Assembly: GCF_016745275.1 (NCBI RefSeq)
Contig: NZ_JADOEP010000003.1
Coordinates: 1 to 64,000 of the forward strand
Source of the DNA: Enterococcus sp. BWB1-3
GTDB taxonomy: Bacteria; Bacillota; Bacilli; Lactobacillales; Enterococcaceae
Reading direction: 5' to 3'
DNA: 64,000 nucleotides
The notes under the pieces were generated by a model that saw only the letters and a program-made list of their open reading frames with translations, searched no databases and had not been told where the DNA came from. Positions 1 through 8,211 of the stretch are shown here, one piece after another. Positions within the stretch are counted from its first letter, which is position 1. Every line of letters begins with the position of its first letter. Both the position numbers and the translations under genes were made by a program.

Positions 1-110
1 TTGATTAATGGTATAATTTTTAAACATAAGGCACACTCCTTTTTGGTTGAGTTTAGTCACTTTAATCTTATAAGGTCGTGTGCTTTTTGTATACCTTAAA
101 ATCAAAAAAA

Positions 111-150
111 GTGGGACAATAATTAGATTTTTTTCTGACTATTGTCCCAC
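111..150 (-). terminator. Rho-independent terminator
   Basis: An 11-bp perfect inverted repeat (111-121 with 140-150) is followed, read on the minus strand, by a run of seven T. It lies downstream of the lipoprotein gene that ends at 272 and probably terminates it. Confidence 0.7.
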
Positions 151-271
151 ACTCATTAAAGAAAGCTTTTTTATGAAGATAGGTAAAATTACTTCTTTCT
201 TTGAAACAAGATTAATCTTGGTGTTCAAACTATTTTATGTTCTATACCTAGTCTTAGAACTTGACTTTTTC

Positions 272-556
272 CTACTTCTCGATTGGTTCATAATATAAAT
301 CTATCTTTGTTGCGTCCTCGTTCTCCTTAGAAAATATCAGCTGGTAATCGATTCCGTCTCTTTCCAGGTTCATAGCTTTTTCTTCTGTCTTTTTCTGTGT
401 TACTTTTAATAAATCTTCAGCATAGACATAAAATCCATTATTTTCATCCAAATAGACCGTACTGCTAGAAGTTGCTGAATCAGAGGAACCCTTATTACCA
501 CATCCGACCAAAAGCATTAAAAAGACAAATGAAACCAAAGTTATTCGTTTTTTCAT
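272..556 (-). CDS. Small predicted lipoprotein
   Basis: A 94-residue protein with a short charged N-terminus, a hydrophobic stretch and a lipobox (LLVGC) whose cysteine is followed by a Gly/Ser/Asn linker, so it is predicted to be lipid-anchored on the outer face of the membrane. The remaining ~70 residues are polar and match no family I recognise. ATG at 556 is preferred over the upstream in-frame GTG because it has a GAGGTG ribosome binding site at normal spacing. It is divergent from the secreted-protein gene at 664. Confidence 0.6.
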   Translation of the reverse strand: MKKRITLVSFVFLMLLVGCGNKGSSDSATSSSTVYLDENNGFYVYAEDLLKVTQKKTEEKAMNLERDGIDYQLIFSKENEDATKIDLYYEPIEK

Positions 557-585
557 ATAGTTCACCTCATATTCTTAAAAGTCCA

Positions 586-613
586 TTGACAAAAAAAATA
601 AACAATATATAAT
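586..613 (+). promoter_or_regulatory. SigA-type promoter for the secreted protein at 664
   Basis: TTGACA at 586-591 and TATAAT at 608-613 with a 16-bp spacer, about 50 bp before the start codon at 664. Both hexamers match the vegetative consensus exactly. Confidence 0.7.
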
Positions 614-663
614 TAAATTATGACTAGGTTGCATTAATAATACCATAGAAGGAGCGTTTTATC

Positions 664-1098
664 ATGTTTAAGATAAATTTTTTTACTTATTTGTTTGCAT
701 CTTCATTTTTAGCTTTATTATTAATCACTTCTCCAGTTAGTACTTCTGCTTCAGAAACAGTTACTCCGGCAGCCAATTTCTCTACAGTTTCAATTCCTGT
801 TTCTAGTGATTCTGTCACCGTTACTGATGAAGCTGGAAATATAGTTGACAGTTCTGAATATACTATTTACGAAGAAGTCTCACTCTCTCGAGCTTTAATT
901 ATTGAGCGATCGTACACAATGTATAGAAACTTTAGTATTGCAATTTTTCCTAGATACTACCACGTTAGTTTTGAAAGCGGTTACTTAACCCCTTGGTCTG
1001 GATACGTTTATTATCAAACGTACTACAAAATATCAACATTCGCTGGAACTATTTATCAAGCCAAATACTCAGGAACTCTTTATTCCAAAACAAATTAG
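664..1098 (+). CDS. Small secreted protein of unknown function
   Basis: A 144-residue protein with a Sec signal peptide (hydrophobic core at about residues 9-24, likely cleavage after STSASA/SA near residue 29) and no anchor. The mature part has a Ser/Thr/Val-rich segment and a C-terminal ~60 residues rich in Tyr (YYQTYY, SGYV, GTLY), suggesting a small extracellular beta protein. It has a GGAG ribosome binding site, a strong promoter and its own terminator, so it looks like a single-gene unit. It is comparable in size and Tyr-rich C-terminus to the gene at 4328, but homology is not clear by eye. No family is recognised. Confidence 0.6.
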   Translation: MFKINFFTYLFASSFLALLLITSPVSTSASETVTPAANFSTVSIPVSSDSVTVTDEAGNIVDSSEYTIYEEVSLSRALIIERSYTMYRNFSIAIFPRYYHVSFESGYLTPWSGYVYYQTYYKISTFAGTIYQAKYSGTLYSKTN

Positions 1099-1160
1099 TT
1101 TGTAGTATTCATTCTAAGCTGCTTAATAAACACCGCACTGAGTGTAGCCTTAGTTTTAAG

Positions 1161-1206
1161 GAACGAAAAAATCCCTCCGATAGCGGATTTCTTCGCTCTT
1201 TTTTAA
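1161..1206 (+). terminator. Rho-independent terminator after the secreted protein gene
   Basis: A 14-bp stem including two G-U pairs (1161-1174 with 1184-1197) is followed by a run of T. It lies about 60 bp after the stop codon at 1098. Confidence 0.65.
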
Positions 1207-1302
1207 TTTCATAAACACCAATTTTTGAGAAGCATTATTTTACTCTAAAATTGACTCATGGATCACCTCTAGAAAAAAATAGCTGCTTGCTATTTTTGGC
1301 GC

Positions 1303-1596
1303 TCAGTCAAAAGTATTTTCTTTTACTTCAGAATCATCTTCAATCTCAAACAAGTCTTCAGTTATATTCTCCCAATTGAACATGAATTTTCCATCTTCAA
1401 AAGATACTACTCCATATGTTTCCCAGCGATCACGTTCATAAATCTCAACTCCTGCACGATCATTACGACCGGAGTATTGACATAAATTCCTACGCTCAAT
1501 TGGAACAGCAATGACCTTATTCTCTTTCTCACTATAGTACATAATTAAATGGTTCCCCATACCTTCATCAACATAGTAGCCATTCACCAGTTTCAA
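1303..1596 (-). pseudogene. YopX-like phage protein, probable 5'-decayed relic
   Basis: A 97-residue reading frame whose middle and C-terminal parts resemble the YopX family of phage accessory proteins: a CQYSGRNDRAGVEIYERD segment, where YopX proteins have a QYTGLKDKNGKEIYEGD-like segment, followed by a GVV-FEDGKF segment. The only start is TTG at 1596 without a ribosome binding site. The upstream DNA reads in another frame into a short YopX-like N-terminal stretch (LYTVKFRSIDMWT) with stops. I therefore read it as a broken phage gene. The YopX match is from memory of the family pattern. Confidence 0.4.
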
Positions 1597-1968
1597 TACT
1601 TTTCGCTTTAAATCTGATCTCTCTCATTTGATTTTGGGGTCCACATATCAATAGAACGAAATTTTACGGTATAAAGTCGAATGTTTTATCTTTCTCTTCA
1701 GAGATTGTCTGTCCTCTTAGTTGAAGTCTATCAAAAGCTATCCTTCAGCAGCTTTTATCTCTTCAAAATCTAATTGAATCTCTTCTAGTGTTCGTTTCAT
1801 CCTCTCACTCCCACGCTTTCTTTTTGTTAGATTCGCTTTATATTCTGGATAAAAATATAACATCGGTCCTGGTAAGTTAACGACCTATTTAACATATAAT
1901 CCTATTCCAGGTTCCTGGTATAGAGTATCAAATATCAATATATAGAAAAATGGACCCCTTCCCTAATA
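1597..1968. other. Intergenic DNA with a degenerate repeat
   Basis: No intact gene is visible. Positions about 1640-1690 resemble about 3755-3795 upstream of the sigma factor gene (roughly 70 percent alike by eye, including CGGTATA-AGT). Both read as LYT-K--S- peptides on the minus strand, so they may be relics of the same element. Confidence 0.3.
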
Positions 1969-2004
1969 AAAAAGCACTCTAAATAAATTTTTAGGGTGCT
2001 TTTT
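1969..2004. terminator. Bidirectional terminator of the sigma/anti-sigma operon
   Basis: A 15-bp stem (1969-1983 with 1990-2004, one G-U pair) with a 6-nt loop and A/T runs on both sides, so it can terminate both strands. It lies 60 bp beyond the anti-sigma stop codon at 2064. Confidence 0.75.
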
Positions 2005-2063
2005 CGCTTAAGTATGTTTATAAAAATTTATCTCACTAAATTTTACCATTGAATAAAATGAAC

Positions 2064-3152
2064 TTATTCATTTTTAATTTCAAAACTCCCTATTTCTTCA
2101 ATTAATTGTGTATTATTATCTATTTCATTCAGCTCTATTCTGTAAACTGCGTTTGATTTATCCAATGCACTTAAACTAAAAGTCAATTCAAAATCTCCAG
2201 TTGTAGGATCATGTATCTCTGTAGAAATAAAATTATCCACTTTAACACCGTCTTTATAAATAATAACCATAGGTCTGCTATCCTCTTTTTTTAGCAAAAC
2301 AGTAAATTTAGCCTCTGTCTGCAAAGCATCACTAACCACGTTAATATTCTCAATATTGTGTATGTTCATAACTTCTGGTGTTACTGTTTGTGGTAAGGGT
2401 CTAGAATCAATATCGAATACCCAATCCCCTTCATATGCCGCTGCATAATCTACTGAAAAAGGGGCCATTGGATCAATAGCAGTAGCTTCCGCCTTTGCTC
2501 TTGCAACTTCTTCATTATCTTGCCAAGCTAATTGGGTAATATGCAACGTCAGCTTAGTATTATCTGGGATAGTATCACTAGCAAAAACAGCCATCACGGA
2601 ACCATAGAACATGTCTCCTTCAATTCGGCTGGTTGAGCCCCCCGCAACACCCCTATATAAATTTTCATTGCTTCCTTCTGCATAAAGTTCAATATCTATA
2701 AAATCAAAGTTTTTTGTTGTAGACTCACTTGATTGACTATTCCGCTCCAATAATGTCTTCAATTTTTCATCTTCGATTTTAAATTGGTAATCAAACGCCA
2801 TTTTGCGTTTTGTTGCAATAAATTTCGTTAACGCTATCTGCATTCCGTTAGATTCACTCACTAAGTTTAAATTACTTTCTATCCCATTCTTCTCTGCTGA
2901 ACTAATACCTGGATCTTCACTAATCCCTAATACACTTCTTATTGCTAAATTGATCTGAGGACTAGCTATTAAAAGTACTGCTATTGCTGCTAATGCAACA
3001 AGTAAAACAATCGGTTTCTTGTATCCAACTACTTTTATTTTTTTATTATCCTCATACTCTACCATCTTCTTACGATTTTGATTTAGTTTTTGCATAACAT
3101 CTTCTGGAATTTCTTTTTCTCTTTTTATCAAATCAATATTTTTTTTCTCCAT
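2064..3152 (-). CDS. DUF4179-type anti-sigma factor, membrane-bound
   Basis: A 362-residue protein: cytoplasmic charged N-terminus (residues 1-46), one membrane segment (about 47-64) and a long extracytoplasmic domain of the DUF4179 type found in Firmicute anti-sigma factors of ECF sigma factors. It overlaps the 3' end of the sigma gene by about 20 bp (start at 3152, sigma stop at 3133), the usual translational coupling for such pairs. By family analogy it holds the sigma factor inactive until an envelope signal releases it. The signal is not visible here. Assignment rests on topology, gene order and fold pattern. Confidence 0.75.
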   Translation of the reverse strand: MEKKNIDLIKREKEIPEDVMQKLNQNRKKMVEYEDNKKIKVVGYKKPIVLLVALAAIAVLLIASPQINLAIRSVLGISEDPGISSAEKNGIESNLNLVSESNGMQIALTKFIATKRKMAFDYQFKIEDEKLKTLLERNSQSSESTTKNFDFIDIELYAEGSNENLYRGVAGGSTSRIEGDMFYGSVMAVFASDTIPDNTKLTLHITQLAWQDNEEVARAKAEATAIDPMAPFSVDYAAAYEGDWVFDIDSRPLPQTVTPEVMNIHNIENINVVSDALQTEAKFTVLLKKEDSRPMVIIYKDGVKVDNFISTEIHDPTTGDFELTFSLSALDKSNAVYRIELNEIDNNTQLIEEIGSFEIKNE

Positions 3153-3672
3153 CCCATTCTCCCTCCAATAAGATTTTTAATTTTTCTCTTCCACGTGCTA
3201 ATCTCGTTTTCACCGTATTTTTTGGCATGTCTAACTGATTAGCAATCTCCTTAACATCAAATCCTGCATAATAATGTAATACGATAGGGATTTTATATTT
3301 TTCCGGTAAATACATAAATACCGTCTCTAAATCTGAACCCACATAACGCTTATCTACCACAGACCAATCATTATCATCATACTGGATCATATCCACCCTT
3401 TTTTTTAGGATAGTCTTCGCAACATTGATCATGATTTTAAAAATCCATGTGTTAAAAGCTGCGTCATTCTTAAGCTTTTTAATTTTCTCCCAAGCACGAA
3501 TTTCTGTTTCTTGTAGACAATCTGCAACATCTTCATTATTTTGAAGTAGTTTATAGGCGGAATTGTACAGCACCACTTGATACGCTTCACAAAGTTGAAA
3601 AAACGCTCTAATATCTCCCTTTTTCGCTTTTTTGACTAATGCTACTTGTAAGTCATTTTTCATTATAGTCAT
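3133..3672 (-). CDS. ECF-type RNA polymerase sigma factor
   Basis: A 179-residue sigma-70 family protein of extracytoplasmic-function type. Region 2 lies at about residues 15-85 (DVADCLQETEIRAWEKI) and region 4 at about 115-170 (IPIVLHYYAGFDVKEIA followed by TVKTRLARGREKL). The open frame extends to 3801, but ATG at 3672 is chosen because it has a GGGAGGGG ribosome binding site and because an ECF-like promoter at 3692-3721 would start transcription between 3672 and the upstream ATG-like codons. It is co-transcribed with the anti-sigma gene that it overlaps. Confidence 0.8.
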   Translation of the reverse strand: MTIMKNDLQVALVKKAKKGDIRAFFQLCEAYQVVLYNSAYKLLQNNEDVADCLQETEIRAWEKIKKLKNDAAFNTWIFKIMINVAKTILKKRVDMIQYDDNDWSVVDKRYVGSDLETVFMYLPEKYKIPIVLHYYAGFDVKEIANQLDMPKNTVKTRLARGREKLKILLEGEWDGEKKY

Positions 3673-3691
3673 TTTCCCCCTCCCACGCCTA

Positions 3692-3721
3692 TTAGACTTC
3701 AAAAACCTTGTAAAGGTTTCA
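3692..3721 (-). promoter_or_regulatory. Candidate autoregulatory ECF promoter
   Basis: Read on the minus strand, TGAAACC (3715-3721) and AGTCTAA (3692-3698) are separated by about 17 bp. They resemble the TGAAAC/CGTCTAA elements of Firmicute ECF sigma factors, and the predicted start lies about 15 nt before ATG 3672. The spacing is 1 bp longer than usual and the first base of the -10 element deviates. Confidence 0.5.
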
Positions 3722-3801
3722 TTATAAATACTTTTTTTGCAAAATTTAATTTGAGGGATTCCAGTATTAACGGAATGAATTTTTGCGGTATAGAGTGACA
3801 C

Positions 3802-4327
3802 ACAAACATTTATTAAAATGGAAAGGTTTCCAATTAGTACTTAAGCAAGACATGTTTCGCTGAAGATATTAGAGTTTCAACACTCATTTTTCTACTCATC
3901 ATAGAACCATCTATTCTAACTTAAGTAGGCGGTTTCATCTTTTATGAATATAAGCAAAATGGATAGCTGCACCTTCAGAAATAACCTGGAATACATCCAT
4001 CCATTTTACATGACTATTTTTGTGGATCAGAGAAAACATTTTTAATGTCCGATAAAATACATCGTTTTTGATTATTTTAGATAAAAAAGAGTGCATACAA
4101 AGAAGGCTTTTCGCCTTCCTTCAGTGACCCTATTCAAATGTTTTCTTCACTTGAAATTCTCTATTTAATCCAAAAAAATCAATTAATAAAGAAATAACAA
4201 AAACACCTTCAATTCAACATTGCTACATTGTGTGTCCTAAAAAAAATTGGCTTCGCTACAAAATAGCACTTTACCTTTAATCAAAGCAATTGTTATTCTA
4301 AATACATATTAAGAAGGAGGAATATTT
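3802..4327. other. AT-rich intergenic region
   Basis: No gene is supported. It holds a 6-bp GC-rich hairpin (4102-4107 with 4113-4118). The only clear signal at its right end is the AAGGAGG ribosome binding site of the gene at 4328. Confidence 0.4.
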
Positions 4328-4816
4328 ATGAAAAAATATATTTTCACTAGTTTATTGATAGGGTTTCTATTCTGTCCATTAGGAGCTGTTAGCGCCCAAG
4401 CAGATAACACATATTCTAACGAACAAGAAAAAATTGAACAGGCAGCTAATGAACCTGTAATTCCTATTCCCTTTGAAGAATTATCTGAAGAGACAAAAGT
4501 TACAATCCTTGCAGAGAAAATTGACATAGAAAATACAACATTCTACAAAAGTATATTTGAAACTTATGAATTACCTACTATTAGAACCTTGGGATATATA
4601 GGAACAGTTGTAAATTATTATTTTGTTGATCAAACTACTACATTTAAAACTAACAAAATTTCAAAAGGAGCGCCATATGGACACACATATAAGACGATAA
4701 ATGTCCGAAAAGGTTACACTTTTACTTCTGTTTACTACTATGTATCAACAAAAGCAAAAACTAAAAATTATAGAACTGACAAATTAAAAGTTATACTACA
4801 ATACAAAACTTACTAG
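4328..4816 (+). CDS. Small secreted protein of unknown function
   Basis: A 162-residue protein with a Sec signal peptide (MKKY, hydrophobic core, cleavage near VSAQA at residues 22-25) and no anchor. After an acidic linker, the C-terminal ~80 residues are rich in Tyr, Thr and Lys (YYYVSTKAKTKNY). It has a strong AAGGAGG ribosome binding site at proper spacing and stands alone, convergent with the XRE regulator and sharing its terminator. No family is recognised. Confidence 0.6.
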   Translation: MKKYIFTSLLIGFLFCPLGAVSAQADNTYSNEQEKIEQAANEPVIPIPFEELSEETKVTILAEKIDIENTTFYKSIFETYELPTIRTLGYIGTVVNYYFVDQTTTFKTNKISKGAPYGHTYKTINVRKGYTFTSVYYYVSTKAKTKNYRTDKLKVILQYKTY

Positions 4817-4821
4817 ATCAT

Positions 4822-4867
4822 AGAAATAAATGAGGTGGCGCCTTAATATCCCACCTCATTTATTTCT
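4822..4867. terminator. Shared bidirectional terminator
   Basis: A perfect 17-bp inverted repeat (4822-4838 with 4851-4867), 12-nt loop, between two convergent genes. Its left arm follows the stop of the secreted protein, and its right arm lies inside the last codons of the XRE regulator gene. Confidence 0.75.
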
Positions 4868-5586
4868 CCCCATTTATTCTTGACTTTTTCAAAAGTATCT
4901 TGGAAATATGAACTCTCCTTTTTAAGGATATCATTCACATTTTTTCTAATTTCGTAGGAATATCTAACCCTGTTACTATTCTCAGCTTCATCATTTAAAA
5001 TAAAATTTTTATCAAAAATAAATGACATACCCTCAATTGGTCCGCTCCTAAAAGAAACTTGAATGTCGTCATCATTTCCATTATAAATCATTGTTATTTG
5101 ACTATTGTCATCATTAGATCTATCTGCTAATAGTCCCAATTCATTTGATATGTTTCTAATATCTAGTGAATCAGAATAACCGACCATATAAGTCATGTCT
5201 TCTTCAGTAAGAGAATACGCCCCTCCAATCCTCTGCCATTCATTTACATTTTTGTAGAGATTATTTTTCTTGATATACACTGCTGAAAAATATACTACTA
5301 ATAGCACTAATATAGCAAGCAACACTCCTAAATAGTATTTTGACTTTCTTCCTCTTCTCACACTTTTGTCTAACTCACTCACCATTTCAACATCCCCTTT
5401 CAGAAGATAATCAACAGAAGTTTCAAATACGCCACTCAACGCAATCAGCATAGATAAATCTGGGTACGTTCGGCCAGTCTCCCAACTCGATATAGTTGTT
5501 CTAGATACCCTTAATTGATCCGCTAAGTTTTGCTGAGTATAGTTATATACTTTCCTTTTCTGTCGTATAACTTCTCCTACGTTCAT
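4843..5586 (-). CDS. XRE-family regulator with a membrane segment
   Basis: A 247-residue protein. The N-terminal helix-turn-helix (residues 1-60; VGEVIRQKRKVYNYTQQNLA, then SRTTISSWETGRTYPDL) is of the Cro/CI type. A single membrane segment at about residues 88-108 is followed by a ~135-residue domain predicted outside the cell. This is the layout of membrane-tethered XRE regulators that sense at the envelope. The open frame extends to 5694, but ATG 5586 has AAGGAGC upstream and starts the canonical XRE fold. The target is unknown. The membrane gene at 5716 lies just upstream in the same orientation. Confidence 0.75.
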   Translation of the reverse strand: MNVGEVIRQKRKVYNYTQQNLADQLRVSRTTISSWETGRTYPDLSMLIALSGVFETSVDYLLKGDVEMVSELDKSVRRGRKSKYYLGVLLAILVLLVVYFSAVYIKKNNLYKNVNEWQRIGGAYSLTEEDMTYMVGYSDSLDIRNISNELGLLADRSNDDNSQITMIYNGNDDDIQVSFRSGPIEGMSFIFDKNFILNDEAENSNRVRYSYEIRKNVNDILKKESSYFQDTFEKVKNKWGEINEVGY

Positions 5587-5715
5587 TATTATCCAGCTCC
5601 TTCTATATTTATTATTTTCTACCAGTTGCTGATAAATATAAAGTTTAAATTTGTAGCATTTCCTAAAGTTACAAACCATCACAATGAAGATCACACTATT
5701 TCAAGACTACGCTGC

Positions 5716-6156
5716 TTAATCTCTTGGACTCTGCATTTTCCAAGGAAGTTTAACTTCATAGGGCTCAAAAAGAGTGTTAAACAGATTAACGATTGGAGGT
5801 AAGATAACTATCAGCATATTTGTTCGTACCCTGTTGTTTTGATAATTGAACCACACCAGCATTAGAGATAGGATTCCAATTGAGATACCTCCATATCTTT
5901 TGACTCTACTGTCCATAAAATACAATCTTCTCCATCGTGGCGTATAACTAAATCTATTGTTACAAAGTTTATCGTAGTTATCTGATAATTCAGGTCTAAC
6001 TAGCTGATTATTGATAAATTCTGGCGGTTCCCAATATTTTTCTATTTCTATTTCCAAATGATTACAGCTTTTTTTAATCCCTGAGTATTTTTTTGCCAGA
6101 ATACAACGAACCACTATGTACAAGAAAAAAACACCATATAGCAATCGAATAATCAT
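5716..6156 (-). CDS. Small membrane protein of unknown function
   Basis: A 146-residue protein with an N-terminal membrane segment (about residues 3-18), a polar region with WEPPEF and YTPRWRRLYF, and one or two C-terminal hydrophobic segments (about 92-106 and 114-130). Its ATG overlaps the stop of the upstream small ORF (TAATG), and a GAGGAT ribosome binding site precedes it, suggesting translational coupling in a minus-strand operon of small genes. No family is recognised. Confidence 0.5.
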   Translation of the reverse strand: MIIRLLYGVFFLYIVVRCILAKKYSGIKKSCNHLEIEIEKYWEPPEFINNQLVRPELSDNYDKLCNNRFSYTPRWRRLYFMDSRVKRYGGISIGILSLMLVWFNYQNNRVRTNMLIVILPPIVNLFNTLFEPYEVKLPWKMQSPRD

Positions 6157-6392
6157 TACTGATCCTCTTTCTGATCCTTTTTGATAAATTGATAAAGTCC
6201 TTCTAAAGAAGGCTCTTTAGTCCCAGCAAGATACTTTTTTGTTATTGAATTTTCTTTCAATAAGTCCGAATACTTATCAGTACATCCAGTTTTTTCTAAT
6301 TCAGCGTATTTTGCTGAATTAATTTGATCTGCTGGGAAAGCTCTATATGTATATTTGAGTATATACTTACATTCCTTTCTGATCCTTTTTGA
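6156..6392 (-). pseudogene. Small ORF without a usable start (C-terminal KKDQ group)
   Basis: An open frame of about 78 codons ending in FIKKDQKEDQ. It has no ATG/GTG/TTG at its 5' end; the only in-frame TTG is about two thirds in. Upstream, the 19-residue ORF at 6367-6426 overlaps it in another frame. It resembles the 54-residue ORF at 7765 (a SIT---L-G segment and a terminal L--(Y)-(F/Y)(I/L)KK motif). I read it as a frameshifted or truncated paralogue. Confidence 0.35.
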
Positions 6393-6426
6393 GAACTAAT
6401 AACTTTTCCGTAGTTTGCTTACTCAT
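6367..6426 (-). CDS. 19-residue ORF with ribosome binding site
   Basis: A tiny frame ending in LVLKKDQKGM, with TTAGGAG 8 nt before its ATG. Its tail shares the AAA AAG GAT CAG codons with three neighbouring small ORFs, so it may be the relic of a duplicated gene rather than a working peptide. Confidence 0.3.
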   Translation of the reverse strand: MSKQTTEKLLVLKKDQKGM

Positions 6427-6462
6427 CGTCTTAACTCCTAATTTTTTTGGTCTTTTCTAAAA

Positions 6463-7356
6463 TTATGCCATTGGTTCTGATTTCAATTTCCTATATGTGA
6501 AATGAGATTCTTGAATCAAGTGACCAGGACAAACCTCGTTCGAGATTAATTTCATCGCTGGTCCAACATAGCCGATTAAACGTTCATGTACATAGCCAGA
6601 TTTTTTTTTCAATAAAATCGTTATTTGATTAATATCAATTATTACATCTTTTTCTACGTAATACTGATCAATTAACTTTATAATATCTCCTAAAAATTCA
6701 TCATCACCAATACTTTTTGGTCTTTTCCTTGACTTCAACCATTCCTCGTGACGCTGTCGTTCTTCTTCACATTCTTTTTCCCTTTGAATATGTTTAAAAT
6801 CAGCAATAATCTGATTCACTTTATTAGTATCCTTCGTACTCATAGGCAAATCAACTTTGTAAAACGCATTCATTCTTTCTTTTAGCATATCAGGAAAAGC
6901 TACCTGCCCATTGTAGAAACCAACAGCATTAGCTATGAAAGATTGGAAGCCTTCGCCACGACTTACTCTTATCAAAATATCATCCAAATGCCTATTGATT
7001 TTCTGAATACCCTCGCGCACATTTCTGGCTATTTTCTCTGGGATATTCGTATGATCAGAGAAATGCTTCAAACTAAGACCAATAATCTCATTCTTTGTTT
7101 TTGCTCTTAAAAGATACTGATATTTCACCTCTCGTCCACAAGCACAAAACAAATGATTTTCCACAGGAACTTTTTCAGCTTGATAACAGTCGCTTTCTTT
7201 ATAATCGTAAAACTCCCAACAATCATCTTTTGTAAAAATTTCATTTAGAAACATTGACTGAATGTCCTTCTTTTTATAGTAAAAAAATATTTCCTTTTGT
7301 TCGACAATCATCGTGCTTAAAACCACGCTTCGTTCTCTTTCTGTCAGAATAACCAA
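6463..7356 (-). CDS. Unknown cytoplasmic protein with a CxC motif
   Basis: A 297-residue soluble protein. The N-terminal third has four cysteines in the first ~75 residues, including a CAC pair followed by GREVKYQYLLRAKTK. This is followed by a helical region (SLKHFSDHTNIPEKIA, then REGIQKINRHLDDIL), a basic-acidic coiled stretch near residues 190-215 and a C-terminal domain. The TTG start at 7356 is supported by AAGGAGG seven bases upstream. I do not recognise the family. The CxC and basic segments make nucleic-acid or metal binding possible, but this is a guess. It lies within a series of tiny ORFs on the same strand. Confidence 0.55.
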   Translation of the reverse strand: MVILTERERSVVLSTMIVEQKEIFFYYKKKDIQSMFLNEIFTKDDCWEFYDYKESDCYQAEKVPVENHLFCACGREVKYQYLLRAKTKNEIIGLSLKHFSDHTNIPEKIARNVREGIQKINRHLDDILIRVSRGEGFQSFIANAVGFYNGQVAFPDMLKERMNAFYKVDLPMSTKDTNKVNQIIADFKHIQREKECEEERQRHEEWLKSRKRPKSIGDDEFLGDIIKLIDQYYVEKDVIIDINQITILLKKKSGYVHERLIGYVGPAMKLISNEVCPGHLIQESHFTYRKLKSEPMA

Positions 7357-7390
7357 GTATACCCCTCCTTAAAGTCATTTGCCTTTTCTC

Positions 7391-7447
7391 TTACTGATCC
7401 TTTTTGAGAAGACACATTTTTATAATCTTTTGTTGGTTGAAGCACAT
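7391..7447 (-). other. 18-codon ORF ending in LLKKDQ
   Basis: A very short frame without a good ribosome binding site. It is listed because its tail (KMCLLKKDQ) matches the tails of the 40-residue ORF at 7646 and the 19-residue ORF at 6367, indicating tandem duplication and decay. Confidence 0.25.
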
Positions 7448-7645
7448 GAAGAAGATAGTGAAACATTAAAATTTTCAATTGGAATTGAGAAATTAAGTAC
7501 TTAATTAACTAGCACTATGGGTATTTAATACTATTTTCTAACTTTTCTAGTTGAGTTTCTCTCCGCATTATTTTTCTTTCTCCCCTTCTTAGCAAAGTCT
7601 TTGTTTTTAGTTGATATCCACTAGCCAATCAAATTATACTATCAA

Positions 7646-7768
7646 CTATTGATCCTTTTGAAGAAGTATCATTTTTTCCTTATTCTCTTGAATGTTTTTT
7701 ATAGTGAAAATAACTGTAAACACAACTGCTATAAATAGTATTCTTAGAGCTAAATCAAATAAATTCAT
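7646..7768 (-). CDS. 40-residue single-pass membrane protein
   Basis: A small ORF starting MNLFDLALRILF with one membrane helix (about residues 5-23), a polar tail and the C-terminus LLQKDQ. It has an AAAGGAG ribosome binding site, and its ATG overlaps the TGA of the upstream 54-residue ORF (ATGA), a sign of coupled translation. Size and topology would suit a small toxin, regulator or holin-like peptide, but no family is recognised. Confidence 0.5.
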   Translation of the reverse strand: MNLFDLALRILFIAVVFTVIFTIKNIQENKEKMILLQKDQ

Positions 7769-7929
7769 TTCTTGCTCCTTTCAATTTCATTCTTTTTGAG
7801 ATACTCTTCAATTAACAGCTGATAATCTTTCCCAAGTACATTTTGAGTTATGCTTTTTCTGTAGAACCTTTTAAAATCTTCTCGTGTATAAACGGCCATA
7901 AGCTGCTGTATATTTCCATCAGAAATCAC
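7765..7929 (-). CDS. 54-residue ORF, probably frameshifted at its 5' end
   Basis: A GTG-started frame (IQQLMAVYTREDFKRFYRKS, ending EEYLKKNEIERSKK). Its GTG overlaps the stop of a 16-codon frame at 7926-7976 (starts MKQAMWTEIL). A one-base change would fuse them into a ~70-residue protein of the same size as the paralogue at 6156. It is thus either a coupled pair or a frameshifted gene. The next gene overlaps it by 4 bp. Confidence 0.4.
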   Translation of the reverse strand: MISDGNIQQLMAVYTREDFKRFYRKSITQNVLGKDYQLLIEEYLKKNEIERSKK

Positions 7930-8172
7930 GCTTTCCTTTTTTCTTCTAGAATTTCAGTCCACATAGCTTGTTTCATTTGAACTCATTCTATTATTATTCC
8001 AGATCACGCTACTGTCCCATTGATCATCTTCAGTTACTGATTATATAAACTAAATTTTTGAGCAATAGGCTGTCAACTCCTGCATCTCAGAATAAAATGG
8101 AAAAGATTTATTAAGTACCAAACCTATTGTAATATCTTTTACTTCAGACTATCTATATCCTAAATAAAAAAA

Positions 8173-8196
8173 ACGCCCTAAATTATCATAGAGCGT
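8173..8196 (-). terminator. Terminator after the signal-anchored protein gene
   Basis: A 7-bp stem (8173-8179 with 8190-8196) followed on the minus strand by a long T run, 16 bp beyond the stop at 8212. Confidence 0.6.
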
Positions 8197-8211
8197 GTTT
8201 TTCATAGTCAT

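Noticed and set aside
1-90. Possible end of an insertion sequence at the window start
   Set aside because: A GCACAC/GTGTGC pair is present, but no transposase or terminal repeat can be seen in the available sequence.
80-298. 72-codon plus-strand frame
   Set aside because: It spans the terminator hairpin at 111-150 and the 3' end of the lipoprotein gene, lacks a ribosome binding site, and has low-complexity Phe/Leu composition.
993-1214. 73-codon plus-strand frame overlapping the secreted protein
   Set aside because: It is out of frame within 664-1098 and runs through its terminator; no start signal.
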